Part shown: in pieces, positions 1 through 8,362 of the stretch
Position numbering within the stretch: the first letter of the stretch is position 1
How the letters are laid out: every line of letters starts with the position of its first letter
Source of the DNA: Nocardia sp. NBC_01329
GTDB lineage: Bacteria; Actinomycetota; Actinomycetes; Mycobacteriales; Mycobacteriaceae
Assembly: GCF_035956715.1 (NCBI RefSeq)
Contig: NZ_CP108381.1
Location: 2,294,001 to 2,358,000, forward strand
DNA: 64,000 nt
Direction of reading: 5' to 3'
Position numbers and translations under genes: made by a program
The notes under the pieces: generated by a model
The model's input: only the letters and a program-made list of their open reading frames with translations
What the model was told of the DNA's origin: nothing
The model's database searches: none

Positions 1-1
1 C

Positions 2-433
2 GAGACCGAACGCCGGGTGGGTATGCGGATGCGCCGCCAGGACATCTTGAGTCGGGCCGCCGCACCGACCCTCTGGGCGGTGGTGGACGAGAACGCGTTA
101 CGCCGCCCGATCGACGGTTACCCGGAGCTGCGTGATCAGATCGAACATCTCATCGCCGTCTCCGATCGCCCCAATGTGAAGATCCAGGTGCTGCCGTACT
201 CGGTAGGCGGGCATCCTGCGGCCGGCGGTTCTTTCAGCATCCTCCGTTTCCCGGAGCCCGAACTCCCCGATATGGTCTACACGGAGCAACTCACCACCTC
301 GCATTACCTGGAGAAGAAGCAGGATGTCGAGGTCTACATGACGGTGATGAACAAGCTGAGCGTTATCGCGCTCACCCCGGGGGAGAGCCGGGACTACCTT
401 CGTAAAGTGCTCTCGGAGTTGCCGGTCGAATAG
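2..433 (+). CDS. C-terminal part of an XRE-family regulator with DUF5753 domain (5' end outside window)
   Basis: The frame is open from the window edge, so the N-terminal helix-turn-helix is missing. The visible part carries the DUF5753 pattern: ETERRVGMRMRRQDIL, then a W-V-V-DE-ALRRPIG-like stretch and a conserved QVLP segment. In Streptomyces and Nocardia this domain follows an XRE helix-turn-helix in Scr1/BldB-associated regulators, often paired with a small DUF397 partner. No DUF397 gene follows here; the next 295 bases are non-coding. It could equally be the sensing half of an orphan regulator. The fold assignment is firm; function and partner are inference. Confidence 0.8.
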   Translation, partial: ETERRVGMRMRRQDILSRAAAPTLWAVVDENALRRPIDGYPELRDQIEHLIAVSDRPNVKIQVLPYSVGGHPAAGGSFSILRFPEPELPDMVYTEQLTTSHYLEKKQDVEVYMTVMNKLSVIALTPGESRDYLRKVLSELPVE

Positions 434-615
434 CCCTTCGGTGCGGGACCAGGGGAGTGGGTCTGATTCCGGTGCTTGTTGCGGTATCGGCAGGGGAGCG
501 GCGCGGGGGCCGAGTCGCTGGAAAAACCGACCGGCGGTACCTATCGAGAGCCCGGCGTTTTCTCCCGCACCATCCCACCGGATCGAAGAGCCGCCCACAT
601 CGAGCCCGAATTAAA

Positions 616-643
616 AGATGCCCATACGTAGATATGCGCATCT
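616..643. promoter_or_regulatory. 28-bp imperfect dyad upstream of the M20 peptidase
   Basis: Outer arms AGATGC and GCATCT are perfect complements, and the inner CATA/TATG also pair, giving an 11-base arm with one mismatch around a short centre. It lies in the otherwise empty 434-728 gap, about 90 bases before the peptidase start. It could be an operator; no regulator can be assigned. Confidence 0.4.
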
Positions 644-667
644 AACTATGTATCGACCTATCTCGAT

Positions 668-698
668 CGAACCAAAAGGAAAGCGAACCAAAAGGAAA
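668..698 (+). repeat. Two tandem 15-bp direct repeats, period 16
   Basis: CGAACCAAAAGGAAA occurs at 668-682 and exactly again at 684-698. The purine-rich, A-rich block stands out from the surrounding GC-rich DNA and lies 30-60 bases before the GTG start of the M20 peptidase. It may be a regulator-binding tandem site or part of the 5' leader. Nothing else is seen in 434-728. Confidence 0.6.
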
Positions 699-728
699 CA
701 AAGACGCCCAAGATGGTAGGAAGGGGGC

Positions 729-2087
729 GTGGCCGCTACAGGTGATAATTCGGGTTCCTCTCGTTCTGGTGCCGTGGCGGAGGTGGTGGAGCTGGTCAGC
801 ACGCTGATCCGGTTCGACACCTCCAACACCGGTGATCTCGCGACCACCAAGGGCGAACAGGAGTGTGCCGAATGGGTGGCGAGCCGGCTGGAAGATGCCG
901 GCTACATCACCGAGTACGTGGAGTCCGGCGCGCCCGGGCGCGGAAACGTATTCGCGCGGCTGCCCGGCGCCGATCCGAGCCGCGGCGCGCTGCTGATGCA
1001 CGGGCATCTCGATGTGGTACCGGCACAGGCGGCGGACTGGAGCGTGCACCCGTTCTCCGGTGCCGTGCAAGACGGTTATGTCTGGGGCCGAGGCGCGATC
1101 GATATGAAGGACATGGTGGGGATGATGCTGGCGGTGGCGCGCCAGTTCAAGATCGAGGGGACGGTGCCGCCGCGAGATCTGGTCTTCGCGTTCCTGGCCG
1201 ACGAGGAGAACGGCGGAAAGTGGGGTTCGCAGTGGCTGGTGGAGAACCGGCCCGACCTGTTCGAAGGGGTTACCGAGGCAGTTGGTGAGGTCGGCGGGTT
1301 CTCGCTCACGGTTCCGCGCCCGGACGGCGGCGAACGCCGCCTTTACCTGGTGGAGACGGCCGAGAAAGGGCTGGGGTGGATGCGGTTGCGCGCGAAGGCG
1401 CGTGCCGGCCACGGGTCATTCCTGCACGAGGACAACGCGGTCACTATTCTGGCCGCCGCGGTGGCACGTCTGGGCACCCATACCTTCCCGCTGGTGCTCA
1501 CGGAATCGGTCACGGAGTTCCTGGCCGCGGTATCGGAGGAGTCCGGGCTGGTCTTCGATCCGGAGAGCCCCGATATCGAGGGCACACTGGCCAAGCTGGG
1601 GTCCATCTCCCGGATCATCGGCGCCACGCTGCGCGATACCGCCAACCCGACCATGCTGAACGCGGGATACAAGGCGAATGTCATTCCGCAGACAGCGGAG
1701 GCGGTGGTGGACTGCCGGGTGATCCCGGGCCGCCAGGCGGCGTTCGAACGCGAGGTCGACGAACTCATCGGACCTGATGTGGAGCGGGAGTGGATCACTG
1801 AACTCGACTCCTACGAAACGACCTTCGACGGTCATCTCGTGGATGCGATGAGTGATGCGATCCTCGCGCACGACCCGCAAGGACGGACGGTTCCCTACAT
1901 GCTCTCCGGCGGTACGGATGCGAAAGCGTTCGCGCAGCTGGGTATCCGGTGTTTCGGGTTCGCGCCACTGCGGTTACCGCCGGAGCTGGATTTCGCGGCC
2001 CTGTTCCACGGTGTCGACGAGCGTGTTCCTGTCGATGCACTCGAATTCGGCACCCAGGTGCTGGAACACTTCCTGCTGCACAGCTGA
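729..2087 (+). CDS. M20 family metallopeptidase (ArgE/DapE-like dipeptidase)
   Basis: A 452-aa zinc peptidase of the M20 family, the counterpart of mycobacterial Rv2141c (from memory). Metal-binding signatures are present in order: HGHLDVVP (His93), RGAIDMKD (Asp125), LADEENGG (Glu159/160, with the general base), an acidic residue near 187, and FHGVDE near residue 427. A dimerisation insert fills residues 210-330. The GTG start at 729 follows AGGAAGGGGG directly; the ATG at 713 is out of frame. The substrate is unknown, since the family includes carboxypeptidases, aminoacylases and DapE. The YbhB gene follows 21 bases downstream, as in mycobacteria, so the two are probably co-transcribed. Confidence 0.9.
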   Translation: MAATGDNSGSSRSGAVAEVVELVSTLIRFDTSNTGDLATTKGEQECAEWVASRLEDAGYITEYVESGAPGRGNVFARLPGADPSRGALLMHGHLDVVPAQAADWSVHPFSGAVQDGYVWGRGAIDMKDMVGMMLAVARQFKIEGTVPPRDLVFAFLADEENGGKWGSQWLVENRPDLFEGVTEAVGEVGGFSLTVPRPDGGERRLYLVETAEKGLGWMRLRAKARAGHGSFLHEDNAVTILAAAVARLGTHTFPLVLTESVTEFLAAVSEESGLVFDPESPDIEGTLAKLGSISRIIGATLRDTANPTMLNAGYKANVIPQTAEAVVDCRVIPGRQAAFEREVDELIGPDVEREWITELDSYETTFDGHLVDAMSDAILAHDPQGRTVPYMLSGGTDAKAFAQLGIRCFGFAPLRLPPELDFAALFHGVDERVPVDALEFGTQVLEHFLLHS

Positions 2088-2108
2088 TCCGATTCGAAAG
2101 AGGAGAAA

Positions 2109-2636
2109 ATGGCCGACAACCCTTACGACGCACTACCTTCGGTACCGTCCTTCGCTTTGACCTCCGCCGATGTGTCCGATGGTGCGCCCCTCGGCAACGA
2201 TCAGGTGAGCGGTGTCTTCGGTGCCGGTGGTAAGGATGTGTCGCCGCAGCTGAGCTGGTCGGGATTTCCGGCGGAGACGAAGAGCTTCGCGGTGACGGTC
2301 TACGATCCCGACGCGCCTACCGCGTCCGGGTTCTGGCATTGGGCCGTGGCGGATATCCCGGTCTCGGTGACGGATCTGCCCGCGGGTGCCGGCAGCGAGG
2401 GCGGCGAGGTGCCGTCGGGCGCGGTGACTCTCCGTAACGACGGCGGGTTCGCGGGATTCGTGGGCGCGGCTCCGCCGGCCGGGCACGGTCCGCACCGGTA
2501 TTTCATCGTCGTGCACGCGGTGGATGTGGATTCGCTGGGCGTCCCGCCGGAGGCTTCCCCGGCGTTCCTCGGCTTCAACCTCTTCTCGCATACCCTGGCG
2601 CGTGCCGTTCTGGTGGGTACCTACGAACAGAAATGA
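2109..2636 (+). CDS. YbhB/YbcL family Raf kinase inhibitor-like protein
   Basis: A 175-aa protein of the bacterial PEBP family. It shows the family signature [15 protein letters not shown] at about 59-73 and, further on, GYxGxxPPxGHGPHRY-like spacing ([16 protein letters not shown]), which forms the anion-binding pocket. Length matches Rv2140c/TB18.6. A strong Shine-Dalgarno AGAGGAGAAA precedes the ATG by about five bases. PEBP proteins bind phosphoesters or small ligands; the bacterial role is not established. It probably shares a transcript with the M20 peptidase and ends at a strong hairpin. Confidence 0.93.
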   Translation: MADNPYDALPSVPSFALTSADVSDGAPLGNDQVSGVFGAGGKDVSPQLSWSGFPAETKSFAVTVYDPDAPTASGFWHWAVADIPVSVTDLPAGAGSEGGEVPSGAVTLRNDGGFAGFVGAAPPAGHGPHRYFIVVHAVDVDSLGVPPEASPAFLGFNLFSHTLARAVLVGTYEQK

Positions 2637-2648
2637 ATCGAGACGTTC

Positions 2649-2679
2649 CGTGGCCCCGGCGGTATCCGCCGGGGCCACG
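2649..2679. terminator. Bidirectional terminator hairpin
   Basis: A perfect 14-bp stem (CGTGGCCCCGGCGG with its complement) closes on a 3-base TAT loop. It lies between the converging stop codons of the YbhB gene and the acyl-CoA ligase. It has no clear T-tract, as is common in actinomycetes. Confidence 0.85.
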
Positions 2680-2683
2680 GGCG

Positions 2684-4516
2684 TCATTGGGCCGGCACTT
2701 CGATCACGTCTTCGGGTGGTGGGTCCGTGTAGAGGCTGGTGATCTGCGCCGCGTATTCGGTGGCGATCGGCACCCGTTTTAGCGACATCTTCGGAGTGAG
2801 CTCAGCGCCTCCGGGTTCCCAGATCGTGTCGATGATGACGAACTTCTTGATCTGTTCGACCCGGGACAGTTTCGCGTTCCCGGCGGCGACCGCTGCCCGT
2901 ACGTCTTCGATGATTTCGGGCCGGCGGGCGAGGCCCGCTATATCGGCCGCGTCGGCGTCGATCTCCTTGGCGCGTAGCGCTGCCATATCGGCGTCGAGCA
3001 CGATGAGCGCGGTGATGTACGGCTGGGCGTCGCCGAGGGCGACGGCCTGCCCGATGAGCGATGAGGCTGCCTTCACCGCGTTTTCGATATTGCTCGGGGC
3101 GATGTTCTTGCCGCTCGCGTTGATGATCATCTCCTTCTTGCGATCGATGATCCGGAGGTAGCCGTCATCTGCCAGCACGCCGATATCGCCCGTGTGTAGC
3201 CATCCGTCGGCGTCCAGGGACTCTGTGGTCTTCTCCGGCATGCCGCGGTAGCCGTGGGTGACGATCTCGCCGCGTACCAGCACCTCACCGTCCTCGGCGA
3301 GCCGGAGTTCGATCCCGTCGACCGGGCGGCCTACCGAGCCGGGCCGCGGCTTGTCGAGTTCGGTGTAGGTGGCGACGCCGCTGGTTTCCGACATGCCCCA
3401 GACCTCGGAGACGCGGAATCCGAGTCCGAGGAAGAATTCGAGTGTTTCCGGTGGAATGGGGGCAGCGCCGGAGGACGCGACCCGCAGATCGCCGAGGCCG
3501 AGAGCGGTGCGTATCTTGCCGAGCAGTAGCTTCTCGGCGACGCGGTGTTGCAGGTTCAGCAGCGGTCCGCGCCCGGTGCCGGCGAGGTCGGCTCTGGCGG
3601 CGGCGATTCCGGTGGCCAGCGCCCAGTCGGCGATTGCTTTCTCGGCGCCGGTTTCGGCGGCCAGTTTCGCCTCGACTCCGCCCTTGATTTTCTGCCAGAC
3701 ACGAGGGACGCCGAAGAATACGGTCGGCCGCGCATCCGGTAGTGCGGACGCGATCTCCCGGGGATCAGGGACGGTGGTGATCTGGATACCGGTGACGAGG
3801 TTGATGGCGTGCCCGGATATCCGGTCGGCGACGTGCGCCGCGGGCAGGTAGGACAGTGCGCGGTCGTCGAGTCCGACGTCCATGGGCCCGCTGTTGAGTG
3901 CGGTGATCTGGGCGAGCACATTCCGGTGGGTGAGCTCGACGCCCTTGGAGGGCCCGGTGGTGCCGGAGGTGTAGATGATGGTGACCAGGTCGCCGGGTTC
4001 GACGGCCTGCCACGCCGCGTCGAAGTCGAAGTCGGGATCGGGGTGGGTCTCCAGTTCGGTGAGGGATACGGTGCCCTCCGCGGGACCGTCGACGACCACG
4101 ATGTGGTCGAGGGGTATACCCGCGGCGTGGATGGTGTCGAGGAATTGCTGTTCGGTGACGACGATCTTGTTTCCGGCGTTGGTGAAGGCGTGTGCGATCT
4201 GTTCGGGCGAGCAGGTGTTGTAGACGGAGAACGGGGTGGCGCCGACGTGTAGGGCCGCGGTGTCGAGGAGGTTGAATTCGGGGCGGTTGGTGAGCATCAC
4301 GCCGAGGGTGTCGCCGCGGTGGAGTCCGAGTGCGGACAGTCCGGCGGCGAGCACGCGGACCCGGGCGCCGTATTCGCGCCAGGTGATCTGCTGGGTGTCC
4401 CCGACGGTGCGGAGAGCGACGCCGTCCGGGCGGAGGGTGAGGGTCTGCTGGAAGGCGGCGGGCACAGTGTCGACGAGGGTGCCTGTGTGGTGCCGGTAGG
4501 CGATGTCTGTGGTCAT
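2684..4516 (-). CDS. Long-chain fatty-acid-CoA ligase (ANL superfamily, FadD15/FadD11-like)
   Basis: A 610-aa adenylate-forming enzyme that activates a fatty acid to acyl-AMP and then acyl-CoA. Visible motifs are the P-loop-like A3 core IIYTSGTTGPSKGVELTH at about 180-197, VWGMSETSG (A5), GWLHTGDIG (A7), the hinge RIIDRKKEMIINASGKNI (A8) and a C-terminal lysine region LTPKMSLKR (A10). Length fits the long-chain (ACSBG/FadD15) group rather than short-chain ligases. It starts at ATG and stands alone; a CRP-like dyad lies about 75 bases upstream. Exact chain-length preference cannot be read from sequence. Confidence 0.9.
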   Translation of the reverse strand: MTTDIAYRHHTGTLVDTVPAAFQQTLTLRPDGVALRTVGDTQQITWREYGARVRVLAAGLSALGLHRGDTLGVMLTNRPEFNLLDTAALHVGATPFSVYNTCSPEQIAHAFTNAGNKIVVTEQQFLDTIHAAGIPLDHIVVVDGPAEGTVSLTELETHPDPDFDFDAAWQAVEPGDLVTIIYTSGTTGPSKGVELTHRNVLAQITALNSGPMDVGLDDRALSYLPAAHVADRISGHAINLVTGIQITTVPDPREIASALPDARPTVFFGVPRVWQKIKGGVEAKLAAETGAEKAIADWALATGIAAARADLAGTGRGPLLNLQHRVAEKLLLGKIRTALGLGDLRVASSGAAPIPPETLEFFLGLGFRVSEVWGMSETSGVATYTELDKPRPGSVGRPVDGIELRLAEDGEVLVRGEIVTHGYRGMPEKTTESLDADGWLHTGDIGVLADDGYLRIIDRKKEMIINASGKNIAPSNIENAVKAASSLIGQAVALGDAQPYITALIVLDADMAALRAKEIDADAADIAGLARRPEIIEDVRAAVAAGNAKLSRVEQIKKFVIIDTIWEPGGAELTPKMSLKRVPIATEYAAQITSLYTDPPPEDVIEVPAQ

Positions 4517-4589
4517 GGTCCGATCCCGGTGCTGGATGTGCCCGCGGACACGTGTACTACCGGTGCCGCCGGAGACGGTCGGCCGCAGG

Positions 4590-4605
4590 AGTGATGTGTA
4601 TCACT
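4590..4605. promoter_or_regulatory. CRP-like dyad in the acyl-CoA ligase promoter
   Basis: AGTGATGTGTATCACT has arms AGTGA and TCACT separated by six bases. This matches the CRP/Rv3676 consensus TGTGA-N6-TCACA at eight of ten arm positions. Its location 74 bases upstream of the ligase ATG suggests cAMP-responsive control, as known for several mycobacterial lipid genes. Family-based inference only. Confidence 0.5.
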
Positions 4606-4751
4606 ATGTTACCGGGGGTTCGGGGTCCTGTACGGCGAATTGCCTGCGTGGGCGCCCGCAGCGTAGGTCTCGGCGGCCTCGGAGTGGCATTCGGAGGTAT
4701 GGTCAGCGGTCGCGATTCGGTACACGTCGCCTCGTGTGGCGCCTATCGAGA

Positions 4752-6251
4752 TCAGTGTTTTTCGGATGTCAGGCGAATGATTCGGTCCACCTCGTCGACC
4801 GTCGGCATTGTGCCGGGAATGTCCCCGGCGAAGGATTGTGTCGCGACCATGGCGGCGGTTGCCCACGCGAAGTCGTGTTCGTTCACTGAACGGCGCGCTG
4901 GATCTGTCGTTTCCCGCTCGGGGGTGTTCGAGAGCAGGCGGTAGATGAGTGCGCCGACAAAGGCGGACCGTGAGCCCGGAATATCGGTGAGTGCGGCGGC
5001 CTGCATACGGGGGATATCGAGTGCCAGCTGATCGGAGCGCACAGTGCAGCCGAAGTCCTCGACGACGCAGACGGCTCGGGCGCCCAGCATGCGCAGTTGC
5101 TCCGCGATATGTGGGCCGGAGCGGGCGGGTACCTCCGGGACGAGGTAGTCCAGTTCACGAAGGGATCCGATCAAGTAGTCGACAGAGGACAGATAGCGGT
5201 AGAGGACCTGTGGGGTATCGACCTTCGCCGAGGTCACGAGCACCGGTGGTGGGTCCGCCAGGGCTTGGACTGTTGCCAGTGCCTGTTCGATGACCGGCAG
5301 TGGGGGTTCGAGGGTGATGAGGACCGCGTCGGAATCGGCGAGGGCGGATCGGACGAGTGGAGCGGTGAGTTCTGTGTCGGTCAGCCGATTGCGATCATCG
5401 GCGCACGCGATGGTGCCGGTGATCCCTGTGCGGCTCACGATCAGCGCAGTGATCGGCGTGGCCGCGTTCGGTACCACTCGCACCAATGATGTATCGATGT
5501 TCTCGGAGCGTAGGTAGTCGAGGATCCGCCTGCCGCCCTCGTCGTCGCCGACCGAGGTGATGAATCGGACATCTATTCCCAGACGTGCTGCGGCGACAAC
5601 ACAATTCAAGCCTTTGCCGCCGGGGTTCGCAGTGAAGCGACCGCGGGCGAAACCGCGGGCGTCGGGGATGGTGTCCACCTGGTAGACGTGGTCGATCACG
5701 GCGTCGCCGATGACGGTGAGGGTTCCTGTTTGTGCTCGTGCGGGGATGCGACCGTAGCGGTCGTCGGTGTGAACGGTCCCGGTGACCAGGAGTGCGGCCA
5801 GTGCTGTGAAGGCCCGGCGTTCGGGGGTCGCGCGGAGGGAACGAACCGTGGGAGCGGGGGGGATCGGGTCCGCGGCGGCGAGTCGGTGCAGCCTGCTCCA
5901 GTGTGCGGAGAGGTATTCGCGGCGGGCGCCGAGGTCTTGGGAGTAGAGCGCGGACAGATCGGTCTCGCCCGGATCGGATTCTCGGAGCAGCCCCAATGAC
6001 AATTCGGCGTCGGTGATCACGCGATGGGTAGGTGGCAGTCGCCGAGCGTGCTCGCGTACGACGGGGAGGACGGCTTGGCGGCGGGTGGTGCTGTGTTCCT
6101 CCGCGTATCGCTTCACGGCGGGCAGGTCGAGGAGGGGGTTTATGTCGATCTCGGTCGTTCGCAGCCGGTCCGCGCTGAGGCCGGAGCGTTTGCACAACCT
6201 GGTGAGGATATTGCGGATCGCGACGATGGCCGTGTCGTCGTGGGGGACCAT
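4752..6251 (-). CDS. PfkB/ribokinase-like protein with an extra N-terminal domain and no catalytic Asp
   Basis: A 499-aa protein. Residues 1 to about 170 form an alpha-helical domain I do not recognise. Residues 178-495 form a PfkB-fold sugar-kinase domain: GDAVIDHVYQVDTIP start, NPGGKGLNCVVAAARLG substrate loop at about 209, SVGDDEGG signature. The second PfkB signature, which should read GAGD with the catalytic base, here reads IPGSRSAF (426-429 region), so the Asp is Ser. It may be a pseudokinase or sugar sensor. The ATG at 6251 was chosen because AGGAAGG precedes it; a TTG start at 6311 is possible but lacks such a site. Stand-alone gene with dyads upstream. Confidence 0.8.
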   Translation of the reverse strand: MVPHDDTAIVAIRNILTRLCKRSGLSADRLRTTEIDINPLLDLPAVKRYAEEHSTTRRQAVLPVVREHARRLPPTHRVITDAELSLGLLRESDPGETDLSALYSQDLGARREYLSAHWSRLHRLAAADPIPPAPTVRSLRATPERRAFTALAALLVTGTVHTDDRYGRIPARAQTGTLTVIGDAVIDHVYQVDTIPDARGFARGRFTANPGGKGLNCVVAAARLGIDVRFITSVGDDEGGRRILDYLRSENIDTSLVRVVPNAATPITALIVSRTGITGTIACADDRNRLTDTELTAPLVRSALADSDAVLITLEPPLPVIEQALATVQALADPPPVLVTSAKVDTPQVLYRYLSSVDYLIGSLRELDYLVPEVPARSGPHIAEQLRMLGARAVCVVEDFGCTVRSDQLALDIPRMQAAALTDIPGSRSAFVGALIYRLLSNTPERETTDPARRSVNEHDFAWATAAMVATQSFAGDIPGTMPTVDEVDRIIRLTSEKH

Positions 6252-6622
6252 ATGGCTCGCCTTCCTGGTGTTCCGTCGCCGGCCGGGTTTCGACACGTTC
6301 GGTATTGGCAATAACCATAATGCAAAGGGCGTTTGACATACGCATTGACCGAGGTGGTGTCAAATGACAGACTTGAAGGGAGTTTTCCCTCGGTCAAGAG
6401 GAACGGGAGGGCCTGGTGATCGCAGTTAGGAAATCCCTGTCAAGAGGGCGTCGAGGCGAAGCACGACGAGGTATCGATCGTGTGAGTGCGGATCCGGAGC
6501 CGTCCTCCGCGAAGGCGCGCTGAGCGCCCCGCCGATTCGTCGTTCATCCCCGACGGCAGCGATTGCCGTGCCGGCCGATTCTCCGGCCCGGTCTCGGTGC
6601 CGAGCCCCTCTAGGAGGCAGCT
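6252..6622. other. 371-bp divergent intergenic region
   Basis: This gap separates the leftward PfkB-like gene from the rightward 125-aa gene, so it must hold both promoters. Apart from the dyads at 6332-6398 and the AGGAGG ribosome binding site at 6612-6617, nothing is recognised. Short frames here lack coding character. Confidence 0.6.
6332..6398. promoter_or_regulatory. Nested dyads upstream of the PfkB-like gene
   Basis: TTTGACA (6332-6338) is complemented by TGTCAAA (6358-6364). Immediately beyond, CTTGA (6372-6376) pairs with TCAAG (6394-6398), enclosing AGGGA/TCCCT. Two stacked inverted repeats in a promoter gap suggest regulator binding or a structured leader. No regulator gene is adjacent. 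Confidence 0.4.
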
Positions 6623-7000
6623 GTGACCATCCACATCACCGACTGGCTGATGACCAGTGCGATTTCCCCCGAATTCGCCGAGCGCGTGCAGACACGGCAC
6701 GGGTCCTGGTGGCAGTTGAGCTGGTTGCCCGGCCGCTATCTGTCGTTCGACCAGGCCTACGCAGGTATGGCCGTGGACGAGACCTTGTCCGATCCCGCGC
6801 TGATACACGACGAGCCGGCACTGGCCCGTGCGGTGGCGTCGGTGGACCTGATGGGCCTCGTGTGGGAGCAGGTGATCGTGCTGCTGGCGCAACGGGTGGA
6901 GGCTCGGCTGCTGGAAGCCGAGTTCATGAACGATCGGATCGCGCCGGGCGCGTCCTATCGGGATGACCCCGGCGCGGTCCGCAGCGGAACCGCTGCGTGA
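6623..7000 (+). CDS. Hypothetical protein, 125 aa
   Basis: The GTG start is set by an ideal AGGAGG five bases upstream. The protein has no signal peptide or membrane segment, is acidic in the middle, and contains several Trp (WWQLSWLPG near residue 31). I do not recognise a family. The C-terminal tail (ASYRDDPGAVRSGTAA) is low-complexity and may be disordered. The gene converges on pyrD with only 13 bases between stop codons. Codon use is like the neighbours, so it is probably a genuine lineage-specific gene. Confidence 0.6.
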   Translation: MTIHITDWLMTSAISPEFAERVQTRHGSWWQLSWLPGRYLSFDQAYAGMAVDETLSDPALIHDEPALARAVASVDLMGLVWEQVIVLLAQRVEARLLEAEFMNDRIAPGASYRDDPGAVRSGTAA

Positions 7001-7013
7001 GTGCCCCGTCCGT

Positions 7014-8099
7014 TCAGCGGTGTGCGGCGTGGCCGGCGCCGACGGCGTCGGCCAGGCTGCGGTAGCCCCCAGCTCGCAGTTGTGCGGCGATTCCCCGATG
7101 TATGCGCCGGGCCCACAGCGGTCCGCCGTAGATGAATCCGGTGTAGCCCTGAAGGAGGGAGGCGCCGGCGAGGATACGTTCCCAGGCCTGCTCGGGGGTT
7201 TCTATTCCGCCTACGGAGACCAGGACGAGCCGGTCGCCGACTCGGGCGTACAGCCGCCGCAGCACTTCGAGAGCGCGGTCGGCCACCGGTGGGCCGGACA
7301 GCCCACCGGCCCCGATCGCGGCGACCTGCTCGGGGTCGCTGGCGAGCCCGCTGCGGCCGATGGTGGTGTTGGTGGCCACGATCCCGGCGACACCGAGTTC
7401 CACGGCGAGATCGGCGGCCGCGTCGATATCCTCGTCGGAAAGGTCGGGCGCGATCTTGACCAGAACCGGCACCCGCACGCTGTCGAGGACGGCGGTGAGG
7501 ACCGGGCGCAGAGATTCCACGGCCTGTAGGTCGCGCAGTCCCGGGGTGTTCGGAGAACTGACGTTGACGACCACGAAATCGGCGAGCGGCCCGAGCAAGC
7601 GGGCGCTGGTGGCGTAGTCGTCGGCAGCATGCGCGGCGTCGACCACTTTGGTTTTGCCGATATTCGCCCCGATCGGCACGGTCGTCGTCCGGGTGTGGAG
7701 GCGGGCGGCCGCGGCGGCGGCGCCGTGGTTGTTGAACCCCATCCGGTTGATCAGGGCCCGGTCGGCGGGGAGCCGGAACAGGCGGGGCTGCGGGTTGCCG
7801 GGCTGGGCGGCGGCGGTAACGGTGCCGATCTCGGCGAATCCGAAACCGAGGGCGCCCCAGGCATCGACTCCGGTGGCGTCCTTGTCGAATCCGGCGGCCA
7901 GGCCGAGCGGGGTCTCGAATTCGATTCCGAACGCGGTCGTGCGCAGGATGGGGTCGTCCACGCCGAACAGGCGGTGCAGCAGGGCTCGGGTGGGGGCGAG
8001 GGCGGTGGCCGCTCGGATCACGCCGAAGACGATCCGGTGGATGCGTTCCGGGGGGAGCAGGAACATGACACGGAGCAGTAGTCGGTACAGCACGCTCAT
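7014..8099 (-). CDS. pyrD: Quinone-dependent dihydroorotate dehydrogenase (class 2)
   Basis: 361-aa flavoprotein oxidising dihydroorotate to orotate with electrons passed to menaquinone, in pyrimidine synthesis at the membrane. An N-terminal amphipathic helix pair ([18 protein letters not shown]) gives the class-2 membrane attachment. FMN and substrate motifs include [31 protein letters not shown] with the catalytic Ser, and ATNTTIGR. The reading frame stays open upstream to 8465, but the ATG at 8099 matches the family length and overlaps the DUF5703 stop by ATGA, implying coupled translation in the lipoprotein-DUF5703-pyrD operon. Confidence 0.97.
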   Translation of the reverse strand: MSVLYRLLLRVMFLLPPERIHRIVFGVIRAATALAPTRALLHRLFGVDDPILRTTAFGIEFETPLGLAAGFDKDATGVDAWGALGFGFAEIGTVTAAAQPGNPQPRLFRLPADRALINRMGFNNHGAAAAAARLHTRTTTVPIGANIGKTKVVDAAHAADDYATSARLLGPLADFVVVNVSSPNTPGLRDLQAVESLRPVLTAVLDSVRVPVLVKIAPDLSDEDIDAAADLAVELGVAGIVATNTTIGRSGLASDPEQVAAIGAGGLSGPPVADRALEVLRRLYARVGDRLVLVSVGGIETPEQAWERILAGASLLQGYTGFIYGGPLWARRIHRGIAAQLRAGGYRSLADAVGAGHAAHR

Positions 8100-8362
8100 A
8101 GCTCCGCGGAATGCCCGGCGGGGCCGGCGAGCGCGGTCTTGCGGCGGCGTAGCAGGACGCGGCGGCTGCCGTCGGTGTAGGCGCGGACGCGGGAGAGCTC
8201 CCAGCCGCCGTATTCGGCCTGGATCGCCAGCCGCATGGAGGCGGTGACCCGGGTGACGTCGGGCGGCAGGCGCAGCGGTACGTACTCGTAGTCTTCGCTG
8301 CTGGTGTCCCAGGTGGCCGGGAGCGTGGTGCGCGAGGTCGCGCCACGTCGAGTGGATGCCAT
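8096..8362 (-). CDS. DUF5703 family protein
   Basis: A small 88-aa basic protein conserved upstream of pyrD in mycolic-acid actinomycetes (Rv2137c type, from memory). Recognisable core: [20 protein letters not shown] followed by [17 protein letters not shown] and a C-terminal RRVLLRRRK. There is no signal peptide. Its ATG shares one base with the TGA of the lipoprotein gene, and its own TGA overlaps the pyrD ATG, so the three genes are tightly coupled. Function is unknown. Confidence 0.85.
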   Translation of the reverse strand: MASTRRGATSRTTLPATWDTSSEDYEYVPLRLPPDVTRVTASMRLAIQAEYGGWELSRVRAYTDGSRRVLLRRRKTALAGPAGHSAEL

